DNA of 64,000 bases from Engraulis encrasicolus (taxonomy: Eukaryota > Chordata > Actinopteri > Clupeiformes > Engraulidae), in assembly GCF_034702125.1 (NCBI RefSeq), contig NC_085865.1:47830359-47894358 (forward strand), written 5' to 3'. The notes beneath the pieces were generated by a model that saw nothing but the letters and a program-made list of their open reading frames with translations, was not told the origin of the DNA and did no database searches. Shown piece by piece: positions 32,201 through 46,600 of this stretch (its first letter is position 1; each line of letters opens with the position of its first letter). A program made the position numbers and the translations under genes.

Positions 32201-35200
32201 AGTCAATAGCATGTCAATGTGTTCCAGTGAGACAAGTAGGCGAGGAGGGAGTGTACAAGCGATGTGATGTGGGCGGGTTCCGAGTTGAAAAATATTTTAA
32301 CTTCGAGCAAGGCGAGTAAGCGAGTAACCAATTGAAATGCAGAGTTCGGTACTTGTCGCTTTTGTATTGGCAGTTAAAGCCGCGGGAACGTTTAGCGAAC
32401 GTTCCATGAGTGAGTGGCAAGTTGGCGAGTGAGCGAGAAGCAAGTAACTAGTAGCTACGTGTGTGAACGTAGCTTTAGACTTTATTAGTGACAGAACAGT
32501 TTGGGAGAGAGAAGGGTAAGGGTAGGCAAAGGACCCGGGTTGGCCGCGTAGCAGACAAGTGTCCTGCCGTTAAGCCACAACAGGGCCTGCCTCATGTTTA
32601 GACATAACCTGGAGCACCAGGCAACAGACCGAGTCGGCAGCAGCTAGCTGTTTATTCATCATGATTTGTTGTATTAGAAGAGGACAAATGACCCAAATAC
32701 TGTTGGCTTGGTTGATCATCTAGTCAGCCCCTTACTCCTTGATATGAAGAAACGACTATTGTAATGGTTTGGTAACTTCTAGCAGGTATAATTTAGATGT
32801 AGTTTTAGTTTCTAAAATATTTATAAAAAACTAGCTACGTGTACCAGCAGGTACAGGTCAGACATGGCTACCACAACCACAATCTTGCTTTGTTTTTTTT
32901 TTGTTTTTTTTGTTTTTTTTTTAGTATTGCTGTGAGTTCTTGGGATGGTGTATTGAGGCCATCATAGAGACATGCTGCCCTGCCGTGGCCTAACGGTAGG
33001 GCATTGGGTTACTTCTCTGGCGACCCGGGTTCAGACCTCCTCTCTCCCCCCAGTCATTTCCTGTCTCTCTTCCACTGTCCTGTCAAAAGACGTTTTAAAA
33101 GGGCTTTTTTTGCCCATCACAGAGACCTGCTACCTTTAGTGAAGGTCTACTGACGTCTACTTATGTAAATGTTGTAGCGTCTTGTATTTTTGCTGACTAC
33201 GTAAAGCCTCTTTCACGTCGCTGATTGTTACTCGCTCAGCAAATGAAGTCAATAGACAGGGTCCCCGCGGTGCATTAAAAAGTATTAAAAAGCATTAAAT
33301 TTAGAACATGTGATTTAAGGCCGTGAAAAGCATTAAATTTAGCTATTTTTTGAGATGTGGCATTAAATATGGAAAGGCCTGGCATTAAATTTCACCCAGA
33401 CACAATGTATTAAAATATAGATGCCTGGACAGTCTTCCGTAAAAACATTGTTTCATAACTATAAGGCGGCAACAAGGTTTCGAGACTGAACATGCCTGGG
33501 GTAAACAATAATGCACTCGATAGTGACAGGCCCGCCGTGGTAGCAGACCCTATCGTTCGGATCCCCCTACTGGATGATGGCGATGGCTGACTTAGTAGGC
33601 TAAATCCCATCCACCACAGTGCGTGTGGTGACTGACCGCAGTACAGTTGAAAGTGAAACTTGTTAAATTTCATCAACCAATATGCAGCGTGGAAACTATA
33701 TCTGTGGTGCCAGTTTAGGCCTAGGCCTACTCGTCTAAAGCGTAAGTCTTAAAATGATTGCATTGTTTTCGAACTTTGTATCTCGTCATCTAGCCTGCTT
33801 GTGCTCTATAATGCTCCTTCTCCTAATGTTAGCCATGCCCTTTCGTTTAGGTTTGTGTTTGCTAACGAATATAATTTCATGAATGCATGATGAATGCATT
33901 CATACAATATGCTACTTCAACGTGTCCTCGAGCTTCGTGGCGTAGGCCTATTATTTGATGCTGTCAGATGCTAATGCAATCCGAAGTGAGCACGAGTGTT
34001 GTGAAGTTGCAAGCGGTGGAAATGCGTGTAAAATGTAACATAAATCGGGCGAGTAACGGAGTGTTTTCTACGAGGCTAAATGTCGCAATGAGGATATGCG
34101 AGGATGTCCAAATCGGTAACCGCGTGGTGTTTGCATCGCTATTCCAGTCGCCGCGTGTCCGGGGTTAGGGAAATGTTTGTGGAATTCATATCAAGTTCCA
34201 CTGCTGCTGTCTCTTTGCTTCCACTTTGATGAACGACTTGCTAAACTGAAAGTAGAATGCCTACTACTGTCTCTGATGGAGCTGGGGGGAACAAACAGGA
34301 GGAGCAGTCCAGAGCTGAGCAGTTATCTCTCCTAGACTAAGGTGCACTGCACTACAATATTTATCCATTATAAAAGATGAATTGTTGATCCATTTTTATT
34401 TTTTATAATTGAAGGTATTTCAATTATAGCACAAACATGACTAGGGTAACTAGATCAACTGAAAGAATATTTTAGCACATAGAGTTACACAGATGCTGGC
34501 TACTTGATTTGAAATTATAATGAATAATCTAAGGAAGGGGCAGATTTCATGAAAACTCCCGCAACATACAGAAACCTCTTTGACAAGTAATGACATACAT
34601 CTGGTGCAGAAAGTGACTAGGGAGCAGGCAATGAGAATAAAATAACACAGTGAGCAGTGTGAATGTATGTATGTATTACATTACATTATAGCAATGTAAT
34701 AACAATAGCAATGTAATACCATGTAACACACACAAGCACACCCGTGTAGTGGTATTAAATTTAATATTGGAGGTATTGAAAATGGTATATAAAGGTATTA
34801 AATTGGGTGATGAAAAATGTGCAGATACCCTGATAGAATGTCTATGTGTTCCAGTGAGACGAGGAGGTGAATAGGCGAGTAGTGTACATGCGATGTGATG
34901 TGGGCGGATCCAGAGTTGAAAATATTTTAACTTCGAGCAAGGCGAGTAAGCGAGTAACTAATTGGAATGCAGAGTTCGGTATTTCTCGCCTCTGCATCGG
35001 CAGTTAAAGCCACTGGAACGTTTAGCAAACGTTCCATGAGAGAATGGCGAGTAGACGAGCGAGTAAGAAGCTAGTAACTAGCATTTTTGCTGACTACGTA
35101 AGGCATGTACTGTAGTTGGGGTATTGGGCTGGACAGATGGATTCACTCAAACAGCGTCGTAAGGTGGACTCTGAGGCACTTCTTGGTTTGAAGTGGAAAT

Positions 35201-37586
35201 GGAAATTTGATTCCCATGCCTGCTCCAAAATAAAATGATAGTAATTGTTGTGAAGGGAGAGAGAGAGAGAGGTCCATTTGTGACCTAATCCATCACGAGA
35301 TCAGTTTTGCGAAGTCTTAACAGGGCAGACATGTTAGGACTTACACAAGTTCAGTGTTTGATTACGCATGTGTTGATTACAAGAAAGCTACTACAAACTA
35401 ATGTGTGCCTTTTTGAGCAAGATTAGAACAATGTGTTAATGGAGGCACAAGAATATTTAATGAGTAATGGTTAAATGTCAGCTGTTTATACAGTGTTATC
35501 TTCATTGACAAAATGAACTTTACTTTTTCGAATTAAGAGAAATTTGGTGTGTTTCGTTCTATGTGTGCATGTGTTGGTGATTAGCTGTATGTGTGCCTGT
35601 GGTATGACTGTGCATTCATGTGCTCTGGGAATTATGGTAAATACCAAACGCAGATATGGGAAGTACACATGAACGCCCCTCTTGTGGTATTTTCCACTGG
35701 AAATCTCATTGAAAAAAATGAATTCAAGTTTCCGTGACTGGGTAATAATATTTATTTCCAAGAGCACATGACTACAAAAATGTATAGACAGGCAATTTGA
35801 TGTAATTCCAATCTTTTGATTGGTTGTATGTATGCATGTGGTATGTATATACAGGCTGTTGACTAACTTTATTATTGTCCTCCTTCCAGCTGGTCCCGTC
35901 ATCATGTCCATAGAAGAGAAAATGGAGGCTGATGGGAGGTCCATCTACGTCGGAAACGTAAGCTTGCCTGAATATTCCTGAGCTTAGCAAGTAAAACATT
36001 GGCTTGCCTCGCCTCCCAGCCGTGATTTGTATGCCGTGTTACATATTTTGTGCTAAGCCATAGATTTCTCTGCGTCTGTGATGCGGCACTGTAGTGTAGC
36101 GGTGTACGTCACCTGATCACATAAGGGTCCGCGTTGTTACACGGCAGCTTTGTGTACTTGCCAGAGATGTTAATTCCACACACACAAGGAAACAATTTTT
36201 GTGAGGAGTTCCCATTAGCCTGTTTCACAGTGACGTCAGACAGGTTCTGTTTTTGAATTAAGCGGGAAAATTGACTACCAGTTTACAAACAAAACGGTGA
36301 GGTGGAAATTTGTGTCTATGCCACCGTATGCTACTTTTCCTGCTTCACATGCATTGAATCAAACCTGTCTAACATTATGTGCAGAGGGCTAATTCTGCAC
36401 AAACGCTCGTTTGACGGGGTGTAGGTTGTAACTAAACCAATCCCGCAGAGGACAGGAGGCAGTTTCATTGGCATAGTAGAGGAATGTCTTGAATTAATAT
36501 TATGAAGTGTGAATATGGCAGTTAAAAGAATGCACAATAATAGGCTGATTATTGTTATTTTGTTTTTTCAGATTGGTACAGTATAGTACGCAAATGCATG
36601 CACAAAGTATTGGGGTTTAAAACTGAATATTCTGAGTATTTGGTTTTAAATAAGTTCTGGAATATTCTGTTTACATGTATGAAACCACGTTGTGCAGCCG
36701 GAACATCATGTCGAAACACGGCCCCATTAGGAATTAAGGGTTTATACTACTTGTGTGCAAACCAAACGCTGTCACCATTCCATTTCAAATCGGAATATTC
36801 TTTGCATGTAACTGCTCAATATGCACATTTGAATGTTTCTACATCTAACCTCCCGTCTGCAGGGCAAGATGTCATTGATGATAGAAGTTTTATTCAGTGT
36901 CTAACAACAACGCAATTCTAGGATGGTGAATAGGGATCATTCCCCTAGAGGTGTTGTGCCTAGGCTGACAGCGGGGAAACATTACCATTTTCTGCACGAA
37001 GGCGTGGCATCATGGAAGCACGAGGTCACAAGCTTAAGGCGTGGATCGGAGGTTAGATAATGGTTCCTTTCCATATGCAAACCCCCAATGCTTGTGGCCT
37101 CACGTTTCGCTGACGCCCCGCCTCCATGAAGTTTCCCCGTCGTCAGCCTAGCTGTAACAACTTTTTGGGGTACTATTGTCCATTTACCATCCCTATTGCA
37201 AATGAGAAAATGACATTAGAATTGTGCTTTTGCGAGACATTGACGTCCTCACGAGGCCACAAACAGGCAAAGGAGGACGGAGGTAGATGTGAGAGGGACC
37301 CTTTGTGTTGAGGGAACTGACTTCCTCCCCTCCCCTCCCCTCTCCTCTCCTCTCCTCTCTCCCCCAGGTGGACTACGGCGCCACTGCAGAGGAGCTGGAG
37401 GCTCACTTCCACGGCTGCGGCTCCGTAAACAGAGTCACCATTCTGTGTGACAAGTACACAGGCCACCCCAAAGGGTAACCATCACACGTACAGTCTCTTA
37501 TCTCTCTCTGTCGGTCTCTCTCACCCACAGTTTCCCTGTTTATTTTCTGTGTGTCTGTCTCTTATGTTCTCTTCCCCTCTCATTTG

Positions 37587-37683
<97 letters not shown>

Positions 37684-40600
37684 AGCTTCCCTGTTTATTT
37701 TCCCTGTGGGGTGATGTGTGTGCTTGTGATGCCTCACTCTTGGGTGTGTTGCTGTTGTGCTGGCAAGGTCAAGTCACTGAGGAACTCTGGGGTCAGTAAG
37801 AGAAGCACGGCAGTAATGGCTGCTATGTTTTGTGTTTTTGTGGGCATAGGAGCTTAACCTACCTGTTTTATTAATGCCTTTATATACTTTTTTTGTTAAC
37901 ATTGTCTTTCATGTTTCAGAGTGGACAGAGGTTCTAATAGCTTTGTCCATATGTGAAACATTTTGGTAACACTTAAGAATAGGTTTCACAAGTTGGCCAC
38001 TAATTGGCCTCATTGGCTGTGAACAAGTTTGTGAATACATGTGATTGATTTTGCTTAGCACATGTCTTAGAAGTCAATCATGCAGACAGATAGGCGTGTA
38101 TTGGTGGCTAACATGGGGACCTTAACATAAAGTGTCACCGATAGTTTACTTAAGGCCAATGGGGTTGTGGACAATTTGCCATGGGCTACCCTGTGGTCTC
38201 CTTAGTCCAGGGGTGGGAAACCTTTATTATTCGAGGGGCCACTTAAAATTCTATGAAGTCCTCCAAGGGACGTACTGTGAAGGCATGCGAAATTGCATAA
38301 CATAAGAATTATGTCAGTGGCCAGATACGACGGCCTCAAGGGCCGTAAACAGCCCTCAAAACATGGGTTCCCCACCCCAGCCTTAAATGATGCCGTGCTT
38401 CCTCCGTTTGGCACAGATTATTGTAACGCCGCGGTTGGGTGGCAGCTTAGTACTGACTGAATTACTAGGTGTATTCCATATTTGCCTTAAAAAAAAAAAA
38501 AAAACATGCGCAGGCTGGCGCACTCTTGTGTTGGCTGTGCAGGTCAATGCCTCACCCGACAGCCCTTCAGAACCCCCTCGCACTTAATTACCATGCATTG
38601 AGTTTTAAGGGTGTCTTGGCATCTCTATCTAATACAACATTGTATAATTGGAATAGCAGCGATATATTTATTTATTTTTTTGCCCTGGATGGAAAAAGCC
38701 ACAAGACTTGGGAGAGCTCTCGCAATGGGCTCTCGCATAATCCTCCCTTTAACATTCTCTTGATTAATAAATTATGCGGCTGCTATTGGGATCTTGCATT
38801 AAAAGTGTATTTCATTATCAGGGATATTGACTCTAAACGGCGTCCTCTTGCCACGGGTATTGATTTAGTGTGTGTGTGTGGTTTGGTTTCAGCTTTGCGT
38901 ACATCGAGTTTGCCGATAAGGAGTCGGTGCGGACAGCCATGGCACTAGACGAATCCTTGTTTAGAGGACGGCAGATTAAGGTAAGTGAGACTGCTGCTGC
39001 TTTAGAGAGATCCTTTTGAGAGGGTGTGAGAGAATAATTATCAGCCTCCCTTTTGGCTAAGGAGCTTGTCACTAACCACATGCTTGTGGGCAAAATATCC
39101 ATCAATGTGATTCAGTGAGTGCATACTGACATGGGGTGATTTGATTTCATCTTGCCGTGCGTGGCTGAGAAATTAAAACTAGGCCAGCACGTTGAAGCCT
39201 GACGGATAATTATTGAACTTGATTGGAGCGTTGTAATGCTTTCAATAATAGCACGGCTAATGAATGCAAAAACACTCCAGAATTCTTGAGACTTCCAGAA
39301 TTCTTGAGACTTCCAGAATTCTCTTGCGATGGTCAAAATATCTTGCATTGGCATAGGTTATCTTAAACTCAACAGCACAGCAGTAATGACTGCAGTAGTA
39401 CTGCCTTAAGTTTTAAAGAAATATTTATTTTAGATTACCATAGTTACAGTAATGGGTTACGTATCTTCAGACTTGCCAAAACTAGAGTCTAGACTAGGCT
39501 TGGGCGATGTCCCCCTAATTGACAGCTGACGATGTTTACAGTGAGACGATGCGATGGACGATGACATCGTCTCATGGGGGGTGGGGGGGTAATATTTTTT
39601 TTTTTTTTAATTGTTATATTTTGTATTTATTTGTATTATTCATCTTCAGCTAAGTTATTATTTAATTCTATTTAATTTAAGAGTAAGTGAAATATATTAA
39701 TATTATTATTACATTCTGGGGGATTTTTTTTTAAAAACCTCCTCAGCGTTCTTGCTCAGCTGCTTTGTGAGATGGTCGCTGAGATGCAGAGATCCCCCGC
39801 TGACCCCTCGCCCTTCTCGTCTCTCCTCCCGTGTCACCTGCAAGCCCAGTGCTTGCTACTTTACCATCAGTTCATTGCGTGGCGTTTTTGGGAGACTTGT
39901 CAATAAATTTGTTACATCTGTGCGTTATTTATCTGTGTAACTATTTTAAGACGACATATGCGCTGCGTTTTTGCACAGGCTAGTAGGCTATAACTTTAGC
40001 CCCTCTCGCTCACCAGAAAACTAAATGGGAACGAGATGAGAACCCACGCGTGATTGCGTGCCCTCTCGAGAGGCTTTGCAATGGATTTTAGCCCCGACTT
40101 TGTCAATTCCTAGCACTAGAATACGGAATGTTTTGTTTAGAGTTTCAATGGAGTTGATCAATGGATAGTTCTACAAGTAGTTCTGGCGGTGAAGCCATGA
40201 AGACAAGTGGGCGGACATGGAACCGCTTGCTCACCTTATTGACAGTGGGCTTATCAGAAGTGTACACTCTTGAGTGGCTGCTTCACAAGACATCTCCACC
40301 GCGAATAGCGATTAAACATTTTGAGGTGAACCGTTAAACATGAAATGTTAAACTGTCGCAATTTCCGAACGTGTTGCTTATCGTCATGTTACTCCGGAGG
40401 ATCCAGCTAGGCAATGCGTAAAGAGTCCCCTTTCTAGTCAACAACTTAGGTCACAGAAATAAATGAACGATATCACTTAGGCCTACTTACATACATCTGC
40501 AGCAAACAATAGTTGGGCTTAGTTCACAAGTTTTTTTTTTTAAATTCCATTGTGTTTTTTTCGTAGTTATATAATTCACTCCGCTTGGGGCTTGTGTTCA

Positions 40601-43600
40601 CAACTTGTCTTGGAAGCCGCTGCTACTACTACGGATTTTACGGTAATGTGATGTCAAGTACCGTAATGATTACTATAGCAGCGGCTTCAAAAATACACAA
40701 GTACAAGATTCCTTGGCATCACGATGTTTGCCGTCCATCGTGATGCCAGCTGTCCATCGCCGATGGACGATGATATCGTCTATCGGCACAACCCTAGTCT
40801 AGACAATGTCTGTATTCAAATTGATTTGTCCTAGTTTGTTCCACTGGTTTCTTTTCACTATTTTCAAGCTGCTATGAAGGTTCTGTATAGTCTGATAAGT
40901 GTTGACAGTGTCACTTTATGAATATTCATGAAAAAATATGCCCAACACAAAATTAAAAGATGTTAAAATTAGTGCTGTCAAAATAATCATGTTATCGCGT
41001 TAACCCAACCCCTTTTTAACGCCGATAATTTTTTTATCGCAAGATTAACGGTAGATATGACCCTGTGAAGTTTTTTTTTCCATAAAGGACTGACCGCGGG
41101 TTACAGCGATAGCTTAACTACAATTCCCAGCATGCCGGTTACAGAGGACGCTACAGAGCCTCGTGCCAACTTGAAGAGTTATTATTGGCTGTTGCATATG
41201 ATCAACAAAATTTGCCGTTTTCTTGTTGACAGTTTCCTCCCCTACGTCCACAACACTTGTAACCTAACTTCTCATTATGAATGTCAGAGCTGTCATAAGT
41301 AGGCTAACGTTCTAGCTTTGTTTGAAAGTGGTATCCCCAGGCTTATTGATTTTCTCACTAAGAAATAAATCTTTTTGATAGTAGTCAGTCTGCATATACT
41401 GCTCCAGGAAAATGTAGCCTTGCTGTAATGGCACATTTTCTCCCCTCCTGTCACTGTTTTTGTTCATAATTTTTTTTCCCCTCGTTTTTTTAAATATCAT
41501 ATGCCATTAGGGCAGATGTCAGTGTCTAACACTCATTGTTTAAATTTTTTTTTTTTTTTTAAAGGAAAAAAACCTATCCATTTTTGTCGGTCTACATCGA
41601 TAGAAGTAGGCTATTACAATGATTTTAAATGAGACATAATTATGTGATTAAAATGCGATTAATTTCGAGTTAACTATGGCATTTATGCGATTAATCGTGA
41701 TTAAATATTTTAATCGATTGACGGCACTAGTTAAAATTCTATATGATGATGTGTCGTAAGATTCTAAGCTACATTCCTATGGCAGTCATGCCTCATAAGA
41801 AAACTAGGAGAAATGAATGGAAGTCAAAGAAAAGTCACGGCCATTTAGGAGACTGAAGTTGATGCCTCTTTGTTGCATTGGTGGTATGATTAACCTTGAT
41901 TGCCATTTTGAAAATCTTTGGTCTGACTCTACCGTGGCTCAAACGGTAGGGCACTGGGCTGCTATACGCAGGGACCCGGGTTCGATTCCAGCCCGAGGTC
42001 ATTTCCCAATCCTCCACCATGTCTCTCTCCCACTTGCTTCCTGTCAGCATCTCATACCATCAACCTATCAAATAAAGGTTTAAATGCCTCTAAAAATATA
42101 TATTTTAAAAAGGAAAGAAAACAAAATAGTTGGCTTCACGGTTCCTCTCCTCTTCTCTGGGCAGGTCGGCGCCAAGAGAACGAACCGACCAGGAATCAGT
42201 ACCACAGACCGCGGCTTCCCCCGTGCCCGCTTCCGCTCGCGGGTCAACTTCTCGTCCCGGTCGCGCTACTACAGCGGCTACACGCCCCCCAGAGGCAGAG
42301 GACGGGCCTTCAGGTGAGCGCCGCAAGCCCCTCGCACTTATACTCGCACCCTGACATGCATCCAACACACCCAGACACACATGCAGACATACACACACAC
42401 TCACACGTAGACACTCACATGCAAGAAGGAGGTGCATAAGAGGAATTGTAGGGAAATTTGGAAATGGATAAATGAAAATGGAGAGAGTGAATGCAGAAAA
42501 TGGAAATAGTGCACAAAGGCTGGTTTTGCTTTTGTTAGTACTGAAACGGTTGGGCATATGCATTGTAGTTGGCTTTGGGAAAACTGGTTTGGTGAAAGTT
42601 TTGTGGAAAAGCGTTAATCTGCATTAACCTGTAGAAAACAGTATTGCTGCAATATCTCAGGTCTGTCCCCTGTCAGACTGAATATTAGGATGAAGATAAT
42701 GCAAACAGTTGAAATGAGTGGGGCAGTGTTTCCTTAGTATTTGCCAGATTTGCTCAGCACTGTAGAGAATGGATAGCTGAAGAAAGCTAGTCTGGTGCTT
42801 GTGGAGAGTGAGGCAGTGAAGGTTTTATTTTCACTGCGTTATTAGGTCAAGAGCTGAACTCCGTAACCAGAGCATATGCAAGGCAGGACCTGCTCCAAAT
42901 CGGGCATGCAGACTGGCATCTGGCTGGCCTCATACGTTACAGTGGCACTCGGATGTGATGTGATGTGATGTCTGAGCGGCCAGCGGGCATGTAAACAAAG
43001 GTCTGGTCATCCAGCCATGTTGATGGGTGGCCTGATTATCATTGACGTTCTAATCTCTTCAAGACTTGGTCTGACCAAGAGCTTAACAATTAACATTTCC
43101 CAAACGGCATGGTTGACCCGCCTCCCTTGGTTTGCTCATGGTTGTTTGCTTGCCGAGAAAGTGGGAGGAGTTCCCGTATTTTCGGGAACTCGGAAAGTAC
43201 TTGCATTGCTCTTGACCTGACAAGTTGCAACGCTGAAAGTGTTGCGTCTCCAGGAGGGCACAGCCTGGCTAGTTGATAGGGCAGTCCAATTCACTAAAGC
43301 CTGCCTGGCTGACTGGCTGGTCCTTCCCAGGCAGGTGTTTTTAACGCTGCTTTTTGCTGAATAGCGAAGCCAGCCAAGCGAACGGTGAGGACCGAGGGTT
43401 TTACAAGGTGAATGTGTGTAAAACGCAACAGTGATTGAAGCGATGAATGGGATCGCAAGGGTCAAAGGGGACCAATTTCATTGAGCCAGAGTAGTCTCGG
43501 AGAGTGCCTTTAGTAATTTTCAGCTGGTGGTAATATTGTATGCTTGTGAACTCCTCGGAGAATTCTCCTCAGCTGGGCTTTATGCTACAAGGTGGATATC

Positions 43601-46600
43601 GTGATGAAGCTGGTTTAGTCTGCCCAGGGGGGTAACTTGAGTAGTAAACCTGGAAAAGCCCTGCTCTTCTTTAACTATATGAGCAGCAATCCGCTCTTAT
43701 CTTTTTTTGCTTTATAAAGAAGAGACTTAAGCAATTTTTGTAGCATTTCTGCCTTGGTGTGGTTGTGGAGTAGCCTGGCTGGAAGTCAAGAGGGCGACCT
43801 CAGCTCAGGGCAGGCTGAGTCTCGATTCTCATGTAGTTGGATTTGTCTTTGTTTACGAGGGCATGCTACCTGGAGACTTCCATCGTTGATTAATTACGAC
43901 TGTGTGCACTGCACAGCGCTGAAGTGAATTCAGTCCCTTGCAGGAGGGAAAAAATGTTAATCCGTCTCTTCCTGTGCAAGCGCACAGGGTTTGTTCAACT
44001 GAAACATCCGGGGGGCCAAGTAGATTAACTCTGGGCATAATTACATTATCAGACCGCTCAGCAGATCGCCAACCCATCACTGACACCGTTGACCCCATCA
44101 TACCCGTGTGCAGTGAGTAGAAATGTGTACGCAGTCCTTTTTTTTCACCCCTTTTTCTTTAAAAAAAAAAAAAATTGGGTCGGTGCCCATGATGTAACCT
44201 ATACCTTCTAAGGATGTTGAGTAAGACAATATTGAAATGGGATTGGCTCCATTCACCCAGAGTTCTATGAAATGTATTTCCCCGCCTGCCAAATTCATTC
44301 TTTTGTTTCCAGCTTTATAGTCTTATTACAGCTCATTTCCAAAGGGAAATTATTGTAGAATAACTTTGCGTTTGGTCTGCCAAGGTGATGAACATTCAGT
44401 ATGCCATCATAGACTGACTGTTTCCGCTGGTTACAACACTGGTTCTGCATCAATAATCCACCAATTGTGCGTTCTAAGTGTTGTTGATATTCTAAGAATG
44501 TTGCCCCACCACATGTCCCGTGTGTCCCTCTATGATCAAGGATCACACTTCATGTTGGTGTGCAAATCCTGTATATTATATGGATCAGCTTGTCACCAGA
44601 GTGGCTGATGTGGAATTTGTTTATTTTAGAAATCCAACAGCAGTGCGGGGTGATGGAGAGATTGTGATTCGCCATGTGTTTCTTGGTGCGTTTTAGTAGC
44701 CCATTTCTGTCAACATGCTAAGCTAAGGCAAATACAAAAATCGACTTTGTTGGCTGCCCTCTGCCATGCCAATGCAATGGCCCTAACCCCAGCTTTGGCC
44801 AAAACCAAGCAATTGACAGTTTTTGAAGGTTTCAATTATGTGACAAAACGAGTGCCTGATTTTTGTTTTGTCAAGTTACTGAATGCTCTTCATTTATTAA
44901 AGTGGCGTCCGTCCATGGTTGGCAGAGTCGCCAAGTAGATATTTTGATTGGTTTGGAGTTCATGATGGGTCAGTCTTTAGTAAACTATTACCGGTCTGGT
45001 CAAGGAATGTCAGTTATGCCCTTGAGTCTTGGCCGCAGTTGTGCCCTTCTTGACTTGTGGCTCTTGTGTTAGGCAAAACCAAAAAACTCTCACACAATTA
45101 TTGGAAATTGTTAATGTCTTGCTGGATGTCAATCTGCGTCATTAAGTTGGCTTGTATTCTACATTTGTGGTGCATGACACCTCGCGTTGAGTAGTAGTGT
45201 GGCATATTGTTGCGAGGTAATAAAAAAACATTAAAAGATCGAATTTGTAATATTTTTAGTAGTTACTTTCAGAATACATGCTGCCAATTCACAATATATT
45301 ATCTTTTTCATTAGTATTTAGAATTTCCAGTAATGGACATTTTGAGCTGCGAAACGCACTGTAATTTGGCCATGCCAGTAAATATTAATTTATTACTTTG
45401 TAGATATTCATGAAAAACATCCGATTTGGGAATGGGCAGCAGTTGCAATGCCTACTCTGGCCACAATCCTACATAACGTTACCTTTTTAATACACACAAC
45501 CTATACAGATGTATATGTATGGCCTCCATTACACTTGTGTAAGCATCTCCACACCCCTCAGATCTGTTCCCTCCCGACTTCCCCCTCCCCATCCCATATA
45601 TGTGTTACATTTCAATTAATTTTATTTATTCAATTTTTTTGCTTTTGAATTAGTTTTTCCCCTTCTTCTGATTGAATGGAAGGCTTCAACAACATCAAAT
45701 CGGTGTTTGTAGATATGAATACACACATGTTGTATTGTCATTCACATTGCAAATACCTCCCTGACCCAAGCCATCCCAGCCATTGCCCTCATGCAACCCT
45801 TAGTGCAAGTTTTGGAGGACACTGATGATGATGATGTATGGTAGCTGAACCGGCCCAGTCTAAAATGAACAACATAGTTGATGAATATTTAGTGGTTATA
45901 TAGTTAAAAGATGGCTATTTTATTTGGCTTTGGAAATTGGTATTGGTAAAGATGTGTAATTTAAGATTGATAAAAGACAAAGTGCAGTAACTACATATTT
46001 TGTCAAAATTGAGTTTCGACTGAAAATGGTCTTTATTATACCTCCTTTATCTTGTGACAAAGCCTTATAATCGAAATGTGTCCCGTTGTAGGGATATTGC
46101 TATGTCAATTTTGCCGTAATTACAATATCCAACCCAATTCCAAGACTTTGAGGGCATTTGTCCTCAGTTTCAATGTTGGCTTACTTACTGTACTTTGGTT
46201 TTGTAGGGCAGAGGTGTATTAATGTGTGGCCCCAGTAGTTCCTTTTTTGGTGTGATGTGAGAGGGGGATTTAAAGGGGTAATCCGGTGTGAAATGTGTTA
46301 CGTAGTGTTAACTAGTGATGCTGAGCGATAACTTTTGCCACATACCTCACCCTCATAGGTCCCCTGCAATCAGAAGTCAAGCGCTACTTAGCCGATGCTA
46401 ACATAGGGTGTTTGCCGTGGTTTGCAGTAGTGCACCGTTTGTTTAGAAACACCATTTTTACAGGGTGTCGCAACTGCTGCTCTCCAAGTGCAGAACTAGA
46501 ATCAGCAAAGAAGATATGTCCAGTGTGTCTACTCGCTACTTTTCCGGGTGGTACTGCACTCCAGGGGCGCCAACGAGTGAATGCAGACTCCATCTAGAGG

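Noticed and set aside
37447..37857. 136-residue frame with a Leu-Ser repeat
   Set aside because: Translation of the (CT)n microsatellite in pabpn1 intron 4.
39752..39940. Coding frame inside the 1.3-kb hAT element
   Set aside because: Only about 60 codons and no hAT dimerisation or zinc-finger motif, so the element is treated as non-autonomous.
41940..41995. tRNA gene on the plus strand
   Set aside because: Head of a SINE with relatives at 8440, 32472, 32975 and 55478.
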